This document shows positions 33,871-46,690 of a DNA stretch of 64,000 nt, in pieces. The notes below the pieces were generated by a model, which saw only the letters and a program-made list of their open reading frames with translations, did no database searches and had not been told where the DNA came from. The translations under genes and the position numbers were made by a program. Numbering within the stretch: the first letter of the stretch is position 1; the number at the start of each line of letters is the position of its first letter. Source of the DNA: Protea cynaroides (taxonomy: Eukaryota > Streptophyta > Magnoliopsida > Proteales > Proteaceae); assembly GCA_028583415.1 (NCBI GenBank), contig CM053276.1, positions 129,614,951-129,678,950 on the forward strand. The letters run 5' to 3'.

Positions 33871-34676
33871 AAAGACACTAAACTAGAATACAAAAATAAT
33901 TCCAGTAGCAGCAGAGATATGCAATAACTGCAGCAACCATTGCTGGAGCAGCACCCAAACTGCGCAAAGATATTCTCACAAGAAAAGCACTACTACTCTT
34001 CTTGTCCCATCCCTTCATGTAGATGTTGTCAATCCAACTCCTACTCAAATCGTAAAACTAGTGTTCCGTTCCAATTTTCATTCCATAAACTGCCATGAGT
34101 GCTAGACTGCTTCCCCCCAACTAAAGAAAAATAACAACTCAACCGTAGAAGGTAGATTAACTCATACTTGATGTGAAGGAACAAAATACAAACCCATCAC
34201 TGCCTAATAGGAGGTTATAAAAATTGTATAAAGTGTACAATATAATTAGGCTCTAACTGATGTCTGACTGTCGAGGTTATATGTTTAACTGAAAGTTAAT
34301 GTTTTTATGCTTGCAATCAGTAGAAAATGAGGTTTAAGGAAAGATTGTATTCGGCTCTGGAAAAAGTGAAATTTATTCTCCTGCTACTTCTGTGGGGAGG
34401 TTGAAAAAAAAAGTTTTTCTAATAATAATGTTGGGAATCTGAAAACAGCAATATGTGAGGATGTTTGAGGTGTAAAACTGTAGAAATTTCATAGGAAACT
34501 ATTTAAAAATGGATAAAGAGAAAATGGGGAAATTTAGCTTACCTATTATAGTTGCTACTTTGGTTCGCTAATTTGAGGGTCACCTAGACTGATCTAGGTG
34601 TCACCTAGACTGTTTTTGTTTAGTTTCTTTTATTTTCAGTCTTTGTTTTGGACTCTAATTAGTGATTCCTTCTTTG
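33871..34676. other. gene-free stretch
   Basis: No exon or element is recognised. At 34575-34612 the phrase gtcacctagactg occurs twice and may begin the retroelement-derived repeat that follows. Confidence 0.4.
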
Positions 34677-35830
34677 ACTCTACTGCTGTGCTTTGGACTC
34701 ACTTTTGGAGCCCTTTACTTGGTCTATAAATAAAGAGTAGTGTGAGAGAGAGAGACAACATTCTTCTCTCCTCCCTCTCAATTTCTTCTCCACGATCACC
34801 CTCTCTATTCTGTTTGGTTCTCCCTTGTTACAATAATAAGAGGGAATTTCCCTGTATGAAAAAGAGAAACCGGTTTTTAGCCATGTGATTAGCATTGAGC
34901 TGTACAAGAAACAGGAATAAAAGATTTTGTACACATTGTTTTCATAGGAATTACATCAAATAATGAACGGAGACAAGATGATAAGGGAGGAAATTTCCCT
35001 GTATAAATAAGCAATTCCTCTTTTGCACTCTACTGCTGTACTTCAGACCCACTTTAGGAGCCCTTTATTTAGTCTATAAATTAAGACTAGTGTGAGAGGG
35101 TGACAACATTCTTCTCTCCTCCCACTCAATTTCTTCTCCACGATCGCCCTCTCTATTCTGTTTGGTTCTCTCTTGTTACAATAATGATAGGGAATTTCCC
35201 TGTATAGAAAAGAGAAACCGGTTTTTAGCCATGTGATTAGCATTGAGCTGTACAAGAAACAGGAATAAAAGATTGTGTATACATTGTTTTCATAGGAATT
35301 ACATCAAATAATGAATGGAGACAAGATGATTTGGGAGGAAATTTCCCTGTATAAATAAGCGATTCCTTTTTTGTACTTTATTGCTGTACTCTGGACTCAC
35401 TTTAGTAGTCCTTTATTTAGTCTATAAATAAAGACTAGTGTGAATGGGTGACAACATCCTTCTCTCCTCCCTCTCAATTTCTTCTCCATGATCGCCCTCT
35501 CTATTCTGTTTGGTTCTCCCTTGTTACAATAATAAGAGGGAATTTCCCTGTATAGAAAAGAGAAACCGGTTTTTAGCCATGTGATTAACATTGAGCGGTA
35601 CAAGAAACAGGAATAAAAGATCGTGTATACAATGTTTTCATAGGAGTTACATCAAATAATGAACAGAGACATGATGATAAGGGAGGAAATTTTCCCTCTA
35701 TAAAAAAGAGAAACCAGTTTTTAACCAAGGGTTAGCATTGAGCTGTACAAGACACAGGAACAAAAGATGGTGTATTCTTTCGTCAATGGCGTTACACCAG
35801 ACTAATGAATGTAGATTAAATATTTAGCCT
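34677..35830. repeat. 353-bp tandem repeat with LTR-like promoter sequence, 3.3 copies
   Basis: Units start at about 34677, 35029 and 35382, with a partial one to 35830. Each of the three full units has a TATA-type tctataaat(t/a)aaga, a pyrimidine-rich cttctctcctcc leader, ttctgtttggttctc and an agagaaaccggttttta block. A near-identical minus-strand frame (TWLKTGFSF..REIP.YYCNK) occurs in all three; it is a by-product of the repeat and not a protein gene. The content looks like the promoter and leader part of an LTR amplified in tandem. Confidence 0.75.
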
Positions 35831-38059
35831 TCAAGACAAAAGGCCAGTTTTTCTTCAACTACTATATTTTGCTTAATTTCTTATGCTTTACTGTTTTGTT
35901 CCTTCTAAGTTCCAACCATCCAGCTAATAGCAAGAGGCCGAAGCCGTTGTATGCTCCTCCTTTTCAAAATCCAAATATATCACTTCAACATCTACTTAGA
36001 GTAATAGTTACTAAGAAGTTTATCCACCCCCTCAAAAAGAAATCTTTTACCCTCTTATATGTAATGCAGTTCAAGGTTCTGGAAAGAATTTAGATTCAAG
36101 AACTACTATTATAACCAGAATCTTTTAGGAATTGATAACAACAGAACAGGACTGACTTGTTAGTTGATAGGAAACTTAAAATATTTCACAATCAAACGGT
36201 CAGATTAGGCCACAAATCTGGTAGTATAAAGGTATATAAGATCTAAAAATTGATGTGTATATATATATGATTCCAAATGTATCTAATTCAAGTTGATATA
36301 AAGAACTGAGAAATTATTGGAAATATGGATGGTCAGATCGGAGGAACTATCTAGGTATGATGTAACCAGATTCCAATAGCCAGATGTGATTCTCATAAAA
36401 AAATATCCAGCAAGAAGCAAGCAGAATACTAAATTCAATTTAATGGATTGGAGAAGAAGAGAGAGAAATCAGGGAAAGAAGATGAATAAAAAGGAAGGTT
36501 TGAAGAGATAGCACCTGATTTGCTTTAGAGTTCAGAACTAGAGTAAGATAAGAAGAAAGCAGTAGGCTGGAAGAAGAGGCTTCATACAAGTTTGCAGAAC
36601 TGAACAGCTCAAAAATTTTGAATTTTTATTATCAAACCATGTTTAATTGATGAGGATATACATGTACCCTTTGAAATTCCTAATTAGACTCATAAAAGGG
36701 CTCCTAATTATTCTCACGGACTGAATAGAGTGAATAGACTCAAAACAAAACTCTATATTTGCTAATAAAAAATTTAATCTAACTCAAACACTTCGCTACT
36801 AATCTCGTGTACTAACTCCATCAACCCCCCCCCTCTCTCCACCTCCCACCCCCACTTTTGAGCTTATAAATTAGGCTCGTTACACCGAAACCCATATAAA
36901 AATAAAAGCCTAACTTATATTATAATTAACTTCTAATTGTTCTAAAATATTTAGGTTTGATGCTGCTCCTTTGTGGGGCACTGGGAGGGTTTAAAATAAG
37001 ATTTATTGAGTGGCAGGTAGATACCATGTCCTCTGACATCATGAACTGGACCTGTATGGGTTTGACTAGATAAGATTATCTTAATCGCTTCCGTTTTGTT
37101 GACATCACCCTTGCAAGTATTGGCAGAAACATTAAATTATGATCATTTGGGACAGGACTTATCATATTCCTCACTGTATTTCTAATTGAAGAAACATGTC
37201 AGGCTTCTACAGTCATTTCTACCATCACATTAAAAATATTGTAGCTCATTGTAATTAGGATTTGGTGCAGCATGTATACAAGGTCCATGAGAAATGATTT
37301 TTTATTTTTTATTTTTGGGTAAGTTCCATGAGAGAATATTGCTTGGTCCTATAAACCCTCTTAATTCCTCCCAGTAGCTCAAGTGTTCAACTGAACTATG
37401 AACTTCTTTGCGCCTTAGGCAATTTGGGATGAAACACTCCAGGTTGGTTTTGTGCATGGGAAAGCAGGATCCCTTTGATTTTGAGAACTTTCCATCATTA
37501 ATCCAAAGGAAGGGGAAAAAGTAATCCTCTTGCATTATGGAGAAGAAAAGTGCTTGTCTGTGTTATTCCCGTACTCCACTTTACACATAGTCAATGATAA
37601 GAGGTAGCCTCTTAGAAGGTTGGACAGTCGACAGAAATTGCAGTACCCATTTCAATCTATTAACCTTTTTTTTCGGGCTATGAGTCTATGACATAATCCA
37701 GTGGATGGTCCTTTTGCTGAATTATTTTGCATGGTCAAGTCGCCATTTGCATCATGATGGATAGGTTGGGCATCTGTATATAATGTAGAACCTACTTTTC
37801 GCTTTGTACTTTTAACAACACTCCGCCTCCAATATTTTCTTCTCAGGGGCATCATAGGGAAATATGCACAGATTTTTTACCTTGGTGTAAAAGGTGGAGC
37901 CATATATATATAAACCCTTCAGTCTGTGCCTGTTTTATGCATCTGGATTTTTATATGGTATCCTGAGTGGGTTCCAAATTTGAAAAGTACGGGTACACTA
38001 GCAGCCAGGGTTGCTGCTGTAGTTGTTGGACCAGCTGGGTACTCGCCTCCGTGTTAAGG
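35831..38059. other. gene-poor AT-rich DNA
   Basis: No gene is supported. Minus-strand frames at 37302-37535 and 37652-37855 lack similarity I can name. 36060-36900 is purine-rich repeat-like DNA similar in style to 4250-4800. Pyrimidine tracts (cccccccctctctcc) lie at about 36825. Confidence 0.35.
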
Positions 38060-39073
38060 AGGATCGGGTATCGGGTTCCTCTGAAGCACCTCTAAATGCT
38101 TCAGGGAGAGGAGCACCTCTAAATGTTTAACATGTGGAGACTAATTAATCCGATGGTCACTGATTGAAATTTGCAAAATAGAGACTTAAATAAATGCTTC
38201 ATGATATCATAAACAGGTTATGCTCTTGTTCTTTTCTTCCTCTTTCTTTCATCATTCTCATCTCTCTCTTTTGTGTTTGCCTAAACCTTGCCTGAAAACG
38301 ATTCAACTATCGATCATTTGCTCTCCTCTCTTAAATCTCTTGATGCTCTAGGAAAGAATAGACATGTTTTTGCAATGAGTTTGAGATTAGATATAAGGGT
38401 TGGAGTACATCAAAACCAGTTTGAAGCAGGTGACCGTGGAGATGGTGAAGGGGCTTAGGGTTTTGTGGCAAATGTAGAAGGGAGAATTAGTAGGAATTGA
38501 AACTCATACAGGCACAAGAGAAGGGTAGCACAAGATATCACAAACATATCATCCACAAGATATTACAGGAAACCAGAAATTTTATTACTGGGAACAGAGA
38601 ATGTGTGAGATAAGATTATGAGAGTTGGAATACATCAAAACAAGTTTAGAACTTAGGATTACATTGCTATAGAGACCAGTTCAAAGCATGCGACCGTGGA
38701 GATGGCTAAGGTGCTTGGGGTTTTGTGATGATGAGTGTAGAAGGGAATAGTAGGAAATTCTTGAAGTGTCTCTATTCTTTGCTGGAACATCTAGAAATTT
38801 AAGAGATGGGAGCCCAGGATTTATTAGTTGTGCCATTTTCAGTCGAGATTATGGTGGAGAATGGAGAGAAACAGCAATGAGAGGAGGGAGATGGGAAAGA
38901 GAAAGGAAAGAACGAGCATCATACTTCTCTCTGATATCATGTAGCATTAACTTAGGTTTTTTTTATTTTGTACGTTTAGATTAGTTAGACGCCACATGGT
39001 AACCATCCAAAGGGTGTTCCATCCCCTGAAGCATGTAGAGGTGTTTAAGAGGAGCGTGATCCGGTTTTTTTTC
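38060..39073. mobile_element. non-autonomous element with about 55-bp inverted ends
   Basis: The left end (gtatcgggttcctctgaagcacctctaaatgcttcaggg) pairs with the reverse complement of 39014-39073 (ccctgaagcatgtagaggtg...ggagcgtgatccgg). About three quarters of the bases match over 55 bp. Inside, a block around 38395-38470 is repeated at 38610-38755 (gaccgtggagatgg). No transposase and no clear target duplication were seen, so the exact ends and superfamily are open. Confidence 0.5.
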
Positions 39074-39300
39074 CTATCATATCTGGAATATTTACCATGT
39101 AAAGTTTGAACCTTTGTTCTTTTTATTTATTTATTTATTTATTTGGGTAAGTAAGTTTTGACTGCTTATTTCAGCACAATCTGAGACAGTCAATTTGGCT
39201 GAGCCCAATGGACATAGATTAGGCCTAAGTTTTTTAAAAACATAGGCCCAGTTTAGCCCATATAATGTGAATTGCAAGTTGGCAACCATGCTACATATTA

Positions 39301-39756
39301 GGGGGTGTCAACGGCCCGGCCGGGATTTTTAAAACCCAAGTCTTACCCTGTCTCTTAAAGCAATCCAGGCCTGACCCTGTTTGGGTCAGACAAACTCTCA
39401 ATCTGCCCAATCCTTTCAGGGCTTAGGACCGAGCCAAGTTAACTTAATTGATCTAACAAAAAATATTTAATTAAAAAAAAAACTTACGGGATAATCCATA
39501 TAAAAATAAATAAAATCAATGCTTACAGTATCATTGTTAGCTACTATAAGGAAAGATTAAATGATTGGATTGGGAGTTAGGGATTAAGGTTATGTAGGTA
39601 ATGATGTAAACGTATTCTACAAACAATTATGTATAAAGGGCCGAGCCTGGGCTTGGGTTAGGCTATAGCCCAGATCAGTCTGCAAAAACATGAATCCAAA
39701 TTCAGTCTTGCCAAGGCACAGTGCGGGCTTGGGCTGATAGGCCTAATTGACACCCC
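39301..39756. mobile_element. hAT-like MITE, about 455 bp
   Basis: The left end ggggtgtcaacggcccggcc faces the inverted end ttgacacccc at 39746-39755. It shares its terminal words (ggtgtcaa and gcccggcc) with the better-defined MITE at 50597. No target duplication was recognised. Confidence 0.55.
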
Positions 39757-41180
39757 TGAACAATACGATCTATCAAAATGATTTATGGGATCAAAGCTTC
39801 AGTGCACGAACGAAATGAATCGGATTAGCAAACCATAGAGTCGATTACACTTATCCAGGATTAGTCGGCCACACATGAAGGAATCGGGATCAAACCTCGG
39901 CTGATTCTGATCAGATCCGATTCCTCATCGTGAATGGGATAATAGAATATATCGACTGTCTTAGTATAATAAATAAGTGATGCCAAAATTCATATGGTTT
40001 TCAAGGCTTTGGAATTTGTAGAATAGAAAAAAATACTATAAATCCTCCTTCCCAAGGCAATAACTATATCCCATACTGTAGCTTGATTGTCTTTTTAAAT
40101 CTGTGGACCCACATCACCCTATATTCATCCATGAAGCTTCTATATGATTTGACTATATACAACATGTATAAAGGTTTGATAAAAATATAAATATAAAAGA
40201 ATATGTTCTTATATAATAAAAGAATAATATTCCAAATGTCCACCATATGTTGGATCATAAAACAAAACAATACAAAAGGCCAGATACGTATGTTTGGAAA
40301 AGGTATGTCACATCAGTCCTTCGAAGGTTAGAACGTGATTTTTTTTTTGTTATGTTCTTTCCAAAATTAAAAAATAGAAAACATTTTTTTCTAAACACCC
40401 CTCTTTTGGTTGACGGCAATAATATGCCATGGAAAAAACCTTCAACAACGTTATGGATCAACATTAAATACAGACTAATAAGAAGATAACCTAATACACA
40501 CATGGTGAAGAAATTCACGTGGCAATATCAACAAAAACTTATCTATCCAGTAATTTTCATTATATATGACTATCAGTTATGTCATATATAATCTCAGTAA
40601 AATCGTTCAATTAATTTAATGATAGATATGGACCTAAGACAATTTCAAATCCGAGGAGAATCCAATGCAGGTTTGCAATTTATATATGCCAACCATGTTG
40701 TTTTACCTCTTGAATGTTTACGTACCTTAGCAATGCATTATAGATGTCACTTTTGTCCCGCAGGATATTCGTTTGCGTGAGATATGAGAAACTCGAAAGT
40801 TAAGTAATCTTAGCACTCGGAAGAGAAAGCCTATTGTCCCATTATACTACATAAACCCTAATTTTGAATTGTCTTACATTGCATTGATTAGTATATACCA
40901 TGGCTATGGCTGTATTTGATTGCTTCTTGAATTAACAACAAAATTACCTATGAGTCTTTCTAATTGACACTGGTTATCTTGACACTGATTCCCATTTGCA
41001 CGCATTTATTGTATCATTATGAAACCACAAATTTACATAGAGTATTTTTTATATTTGAGTCTGAACGAGTGATGAAGTTTTGTGTCTATCCAGTAGACAC
41101 CGAGCGCTAATGAATCTCGGGTTAGAATTCGCTTTACCCATTACTTGGTTGTACCAATAAAATCAAAAGAAAATATACAA
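39385..41180 (+). repeat. low-copy duplicated block, copy A
   Basis: Collinear with 41270-42770 (copy B) and 52918-55460 (copy C). Shared words include ggattgggagttagggatta, gactgtcttagtataataaa and ctacataaaccctaattttg. A short putative start (accatggctatggctgtatttg at about 40898) is shared with B, but only about nine codons follow before a stop. No real gene is supported. Confidence 0.75.
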
Positions 41181-41269
41181 CATGACCCATCATTGTTGTT
41201 CAGATATCCATATTTAGTATTTACAATTGCCATAATCCATCATTGTTGTTTGGATATCCAACTTATGAT

Positions 41270-42770
41270 TATCAATCCAGATAAAAATAAATAAAATCAA
41301 TGGATATAGTAGATAAATCATTGTTAGATACTATAAGGGAAAATTAAATTTTGGATTGGGAGTTAGAGATTAAGTTATGTAAGTAATGATGTATATGTAT
41401 ATCTACATATTGTATTAGTATAGTATAATTATAAATAGGGCCCAGCCTGAGCGATGACCTACCCCAAGTCCGGTCCAGCATTGTCAAAGTCTACAAAACA
41501 TGAATCCAAACCCCGCCCTGCCAAAGCATAGTGCGGGCTTGGGCTGGTTGGGCCAACTTGACATGCCTACAACAAACAATCTATCAAAAATATATTATGG
41601 GATCAAAGACTAAGGCTCTCTTTAGTATGTATTATAGAATTAATTATATAATACATTATGACATATGTAGTTGTTTGGTATGATTTATAATATGTATTTA
41701 TATTTAAAATAAATTGATATAATCTAAAATCTACAAATAGGTTAGAAGGTGTTTATCATTATTGTGAAAATCTATTTTTTTTTTTAAATATACTAAAGAG
41801 AGCCTAAGTGCACGCAATGATTCAGATTTGCAACCTTTAGAGTCAATTACGCTTATCCAGGAATCTGGATCAAACCCGAGTGATTCTGATCTAGTCTGAT
41901 CAGATTCCTTATCAAGCATGGGATAGACTTTGTCTTGTAGCCGGTCCAAAAGGTTAGACATATGCCTAGTAAAGGTATGTCACATCACCTCTTCAAAGAG
42001 TAGAATGTTTTCTTACATGTTCTTGCTAATAAGAAAAAAAATCTTTATCTGAAACGGAAAAAAAAAAGAAACTTCTAATTTTATATTTTTAGAAAAAAAA
42101 AAAAATATAAGGTCTTTCGAGTCATAATAGCCACTCTTGATCAATCATCCAATTATTCATTGAACCAAAGCGTAAAAGGAAATTTGTTAAGATGACTAAT
42201 TCAAAGCGTGCCAAGCATGGGTTTTGCAATTTATACATGCCAAGCATTCTGTTTCACCTTCGGAATGTCCTTGTACCTTAGCAACGCATTAGACGTCACT
42301 GTTGTCCCGTGGGATCTTCGCTTGCACCCAATAGTTAAGTAATCTTAATACTAGGAAGAGAAAGCTTGTCATCCCATTATCCTACATAAACCCTAATTTT
42401 GAATTTTCTTACATTGCATTATTAGTATACACTAAGCTATGGCTGTATTTGATTGCTTTCTTAAATTAACAAGGAAATCCATTTATCTATGTGTCTTTCT
42501 AATTGACACCAGCTGGTGTTAAGGCCATCTTGAAACTAATTAAATTTTTCGAACATATCATTGGGTCATTATGAAGCCACAAATTTACTTGCGGTAATTT
42601 TGGAATTTGAGACTGAATGAGTGATGGAGTTTTGCGCCGATCCAATAGACACCGAATGCTAATAAATTGGTGTAGAAATTCCCTTTACCAATTACTTTGT
42701 TGTATCAATAAAATCAAAATAAAATATACAACATAAACCATCATTCTTTTTTTGGTAAACATAATCCATC
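41270..42770 (+). repeat. low-copy duplicated block, copy B
   Basis: Direct tandem neighbour of copy A with many small indels. The shared end portion (gcaatttatacatgcca; cccattatcctacataaac; tggctgtatttgattgct) at 42230-42450 matches 40676-40925 of A. No gene is recognised. Confidence 0.75.
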
Positions 42771-43166
42771 ATTATTGTGCGATATTCAATATTTACAATT
42801 ACCATAACCGAATTTCTCCTAATTTTGTTTCTTGCCTTCTTCTCCCCTCCTCATTATGAGGTACCAAACCATCGATAAACTTGCCTAAAAGTAGTTGTTT
42901 GTCCTCAAATTTCCAATTGAATTGTATTCACCTCAATCGTAACATCCATGTGGCAAATTAGATGGAGACGGAGTAGTTCAAAGTCTCCCAAATTACACCT
43001 AATATCATCCATTTGAATTGTATTCACTTCAATTTCAATAGCATGTGATAAAATTAAATGGGGACGGCTGTAGTAGTCCAGATTCCAACTTAAAGGTCTC
43101 AATTTCTCACCCGCATCGTGTACCAAGAATAGAGTTGATCGATTAAATCTTGGACCGATTCATATT
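42771..43166. other. spacer before the large LTR
   Basis: A short internal direct repeat is visible (ttgaattgtattcac at about 42917 and 43015). Nothing coding was recognised. Confidence 0.45.
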
Positions 43167-43469
43167 TGTAAGCACCCCATTTTTGCCACCCTCGGCATAA
43201 GTGAACCAATATGGCAGGTTTCTGACCTTTAACCTAAATATTTGTGATTCTCCACTGATCCCCACAGCAGGGTCATGGGCTATTATCTACATAGATGCAT
43301 AGGTCATAGAATTATCTTCGAAACGAGACCAGAATTGCTCAATTCTGATATCAAATGAGGAAGATACGACCATTTTAGTCGGATGATACATATAAGGGAG
43401 GTTTCTGAAATTATTATAAATAATAATTCCAGGGGCCTTCATGCGAATTATCCTAAGTCGGATTGTTTG

Positions 43470-44240
43470 AATTTCAAATCATCATATCTTGATCATCCGA
43501 CATCGGATTCAGATGATTCCAAAACCATTATTCTTCATTCATGATGTTCTACAAAGTGGACGTAAAAAATCCCGGGTAGAAGTCATCAGTGGGTCCCATG
43601 CAAGTTTGCATGCAAAATTATCATTAGAACTTCAAAGCTTCATATCTTTTCCGTTCTACATCGAATTCAGATGATTCCGAGACCATTATTCTTCATTCAT
43701 GATGTTCTACAAAGTGGACGTAAAAAATTCCGGGTAGAAGTCACCAGTGGGTCCCATGCAAGCTTGCATGCAAAATTATCATTAGAACTTCAAAGCTTCA
43801 TATCTTTTCCGTTCTACATCGGATTCAGACGATTCCAAGGCCATTGTTCTTCATTTGTGATGTCCTACAAAGTGGATGTGGAAAATCTCGGGTAAAAATC
43901 TCCGGAGGGTCCCATGCAAAATTACATATGAAAATGGTCATTTAATATTCAAAAATTCATATTTTGATCATTCCATATCCGAATCAAGTGATTCCAGTCT
44001 CATTATGTTCCATTTTTAGTGCTCTACAAAGTGGACGTAAATATTTTCGGTAGAAGCCTCCGAAGGATCTCATGCAGAATGGTCAGTCAATTTATCAATA
44101 ATTGATCCGCTTAAACTTCAAAAATTCATAAGTTGACCATTTTACTACCAAATGAGGTGATTCAAGTTCCTATATTCCTCATTTTTAATGTTCTACAAAA
44201 TGAACGCAAAAAATTTGGAATAGAGGCCATCAAAAAATTT
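43470..44240 (+). repeat. 160-bp tandem repeat, five diverging copies
   Basis: The core gattcc...ccattattcttcatt...gttctacaaagtggacg recurs at about 43514, 43673, 43833, 43990 and 44158, that is, every 158-168 bp. The first two are nearly identical and the last two strongly diverged, as expected for an array decaying at its edge. The matching plus-strand open frames are by-products. Confidence 0.9.
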
Positions 44241-44269
44241 CATGCGGGATAACAGCGGAAATGACCCGT

Positions 44270-45187
44270 GAAAACCCTAAAATGAAAAAAAATAACAATT
44301 AGGGTAGAAAACCCTAAAAAATGGAAAGAAAATAGCGATTAGGGTAGAAAACCCTAAAATAGAAAGAAAATAGCAATTAGGGTAGAAAACCTTAAAATGG
44401 AAAGAAAATAATAATTAGGGTTGGAAACCTTAAAAAATGGAAAGAATGCAGCAATTAGGGTAGAAAATCCTAAAATGGAAAGAAAGTAACAATTAGGGTA
44501 GAAAACCCTAAAATGGAAAGAAAATAACAATTAGGGTAGAGAACCCTAAAAAATGGAAAGAAAGTAACAATTAGGGTAGAAAACCCTAAAATGGAAATAA
44601 AATAACAATTAGGGTAGAAAACCCTAAAAAATGGAAAGAAAATAATTAGGGTAGAAAACCCTAAAATGGAAAGAAAGTAACAATTAGGGTAGAAAACCCT
44701 AAAATGGAAAGAAAATAACAATTAGGGTAGAAAACCCTAAAAAATGGAAAGAAAATAATTAGGGTAGAAAACCCTAAAATGGAAAGAAAATAAAAATTAG
44801 GGTAGAAAACCCTAAAAAATGGAAAGAAAATAATTAGGGTAGAAAATCCTAAAATGGAAAGAAAATAACAATTATGATAGAAAACCCTAAAAAATGGAAA
44901 GAAAATAATTAGGGTAGAAAACCCTAAAATGGAAAGAAAATAACAATTAGGGTAGAAAACTCTAAAAGTTAGAAAGAAAATAGCGATTAGGGTAGAAAAC
45001 CCTAAAATGGAAAGAAAATAGCAATTAGGGTAGAAAACCTTAAAATAGAAAGAAAATAATAATTAGGGTTGGAAACCTTAAAAAATGGAAAGAATGCAGC
45101 AATTAGGGTAGAAAACCCTAAAAAATGGAAAGAAATAGCAATTAGGGTAGAAAACCCTAAATATGGAAAGAAAATAGCAATTAGGGT
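44270..45187. repeat. 38-bp minisatellite with inverted telomere-motif pair, about 24 copies
   Basis: Each unit reads ttagggtagaaaaccctaaa plus an a-rich spacer (atggaaagaaaataaca). TTAGGGT and ACCCTAA are the plant telomere heptamer in opposite directions, separated by about five bases, so each unit can fold into a 7-bp hairpin. Some units carry ttagggttgg or ttatgatag variants. It is not a telomere, because the heptamers are not head-to-tail. The repeated FFPF-type minus-strand frame is a by-product. Confidence 0.9.
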
Positions 45188-45539
45188 CTTGCCATGCTTT
45201 GAAGATAGCCTACTAGATCATGTCATATAGGCTCTTGCCTTATTTGCAATACATGCCATATTTGAAAGATTTTTAAACAATCTTACTGTATGTGAATTTC
45301 TTGCCATAAATGTTTTATGTGCCATATTTAGATAGAATATTCTATTTTTTGGCAATAACTTATTTTATGCAACACCCTAGTCAAACTGTCATATCTGCAC
45401 ACTTCTAGAAGACAATCTAGGCGTGGGGACGTGCATTTAGGCACCTACATTCTTGGAAAATGGCATAATGGGAATAATAAAATCTTAATAAGGAAAGAGA
45501 ATTCTTTGCCAAACCTTCCAAAATTAGAATTCAGAATGA
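45188..45539. other. LTR-internal AT-rich sequence
   Basis: No gene or repeat is recognised between the two arrays. Confidence 0.4.
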
Positions 45540-46270
45540 AAAGGGTAATTTAGGACGATTTGCCCCTCGGCAAACCCTAAACCTAGAATAGGTTCTAAAC
45601 CCTAAACCTAGAATAGGTTCTCAATCATTAACCTAGAACAGGTTATCTAGCCCGAACTACGCGGATTCTGATTCCTAGGTCAAACCCTAGGATACGTAGG
45701 CCATTTGGGAGAAACCCAAATTCGGATCCACACCTTAGTCCACTTGGACTACCCATGGATCCACTAGGATACTCAACCATTTCAACCTAGAGTCCCGAAC
45801 TACGCGGATTCTGATTCCTAGGTCAAATCCTAGGATACGTAGGCCATTTGGGAGAATCTCAAATTCGGATCCAAAATTTAGTCCACTTGGACTATCCATA
45901 GATCCACCAAGATATCCCTCATATTTTAACCCAAATAGGGTTATCCACACATTTAGTCCACTTGGACTATCCACAGATCCACTAGGATATCCACCTAGAG
46001 TCCCGAACTACGCGGATTCTGATTCCTAGGTCAAACCCTAGGATACATAGGCTATTTGGGAGAAACCCAAATTCGGATCCAAACCTTAGTCCACTTGGAC
46101 TATCCATAGATCCACTAGGATATTTATCCATATTTTGACCCACATAGGGTTATCCACATTCCAACCCAGAATGGGTTATCCATATTTCAACCCAAATATG
46201 GTTATCCTTAGATCCATTAGGACTATCTATCAGTCCACATGGACTATCCTGATCCTAACCCATAGGATTT
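45540..46270 (+). repeat. interspersed LTR repeats with gaactacgcgg and gtccacttggact words
   Basis: Three long units start with cccgaactacgcggattc at about 45651, 45794 and 46002, each followed by aggtcaaaccctaggatac (or a variant) and a stretch ending tccacttggactatcca. Shorter variants (ggttatccacat) fill the gaps, and an older relative occurs at 46358 (ctgaactacgatgg). Confidence 0.85.
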
Positions 46271-46678
46271 TCTCAGCCTTTCAAGCATAAATTTCAACTT
46301 GAACAAATAACTTAATCATGCACAAGCATAAATTACAATCATAAACTTTAATCACACCTGAACTACGATGGTGAACCTGATTTTCGAAATAAATCCGTAA
46401 TACGTAGGCAATCTGATGGATACAGATTCGGTTCAATGATATCAAACCACTTGGTTTGGTTTGGTTTAACAAATAGAGTCTAGCATAGGAAAGGTATAGG
46501 AGATCAATTTCGATGGCGGTTTGGGTGCCTAACCCCTTCCCATAATCGTAACCTGACGCTTACCCAATCTCTGATGGACCAGAAATCCAATCTAAGGGTC
46601 ATGAGTCAATCGAAGTCTTACCTTGGGATGAGATTTCACATTTCTAAGGCCTTAGACCTAAATCTAGGTGGCGACTTC

Positions 46679-46690
46679 TAAAGATTTTCA
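46679..46690 (+). other. possible primer-binding site
   Basis: tggcgacttcta just downstream of the proposed LTR resembles the TGGCGAC start of tRNA primer sites used by Tat-type Ty3 elements. The assignment depends on the LTR call. Confidence 0.35.

Larger units (their letters stand above)
43167..46678 (+). mobile_element. large Ty3/Tat-like LTR, about 3.5 kb, probably solo or truncated
   Basis: Starts TGTAAGCACCCC after AT-rich DNA, holds three nested tandem-repeat arrays, carries several gaactacg...gatacgtaggc segments, and is followed by tggcgactt at 46679. Segments with the pattern GAACTACG, GATT, and GGATACGTAGGC are known to me from LTRs of plant Ty3 elements of the Tat/Ogre type, which prime from a TGGCGAC-type site. 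No gag-pol, no second LTR and no target duplication were found, so the element is a solo or truncated LTR and its left edge is provisional. Confidence 0.5.

Noticed and set aside
34680..35603. Three similar minus-strand frames (TWLKTGFSF type)
   Set aside because: They are the same non-coding repeat unit read three times and run antisense to a TATA-containing LTR-like sequence.
40247..40518. Overlapping open frames on both strands
   Set aside because: AT-rich, no family features, and the sequence is part of a duplicated non-coding block.
43489..43895. Two similar short frames (MIP/MIR..FFIHDVLQSGRKK)
   Set aside because: They are repeats of the 160-bp tandem array with no protein similarity.
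44470..44721. Open frame with repeated FFPFFRVFYPNCY-type residues
   Set aside because: It is a by-product of the 38-bp minisatellite, whose unit pairs happen to keep the frame.
44270..45187. Interstitial telomere sequence
   Set aside because: The heptamers are single and inverted within each 38-bp unit, not head-to-tail.
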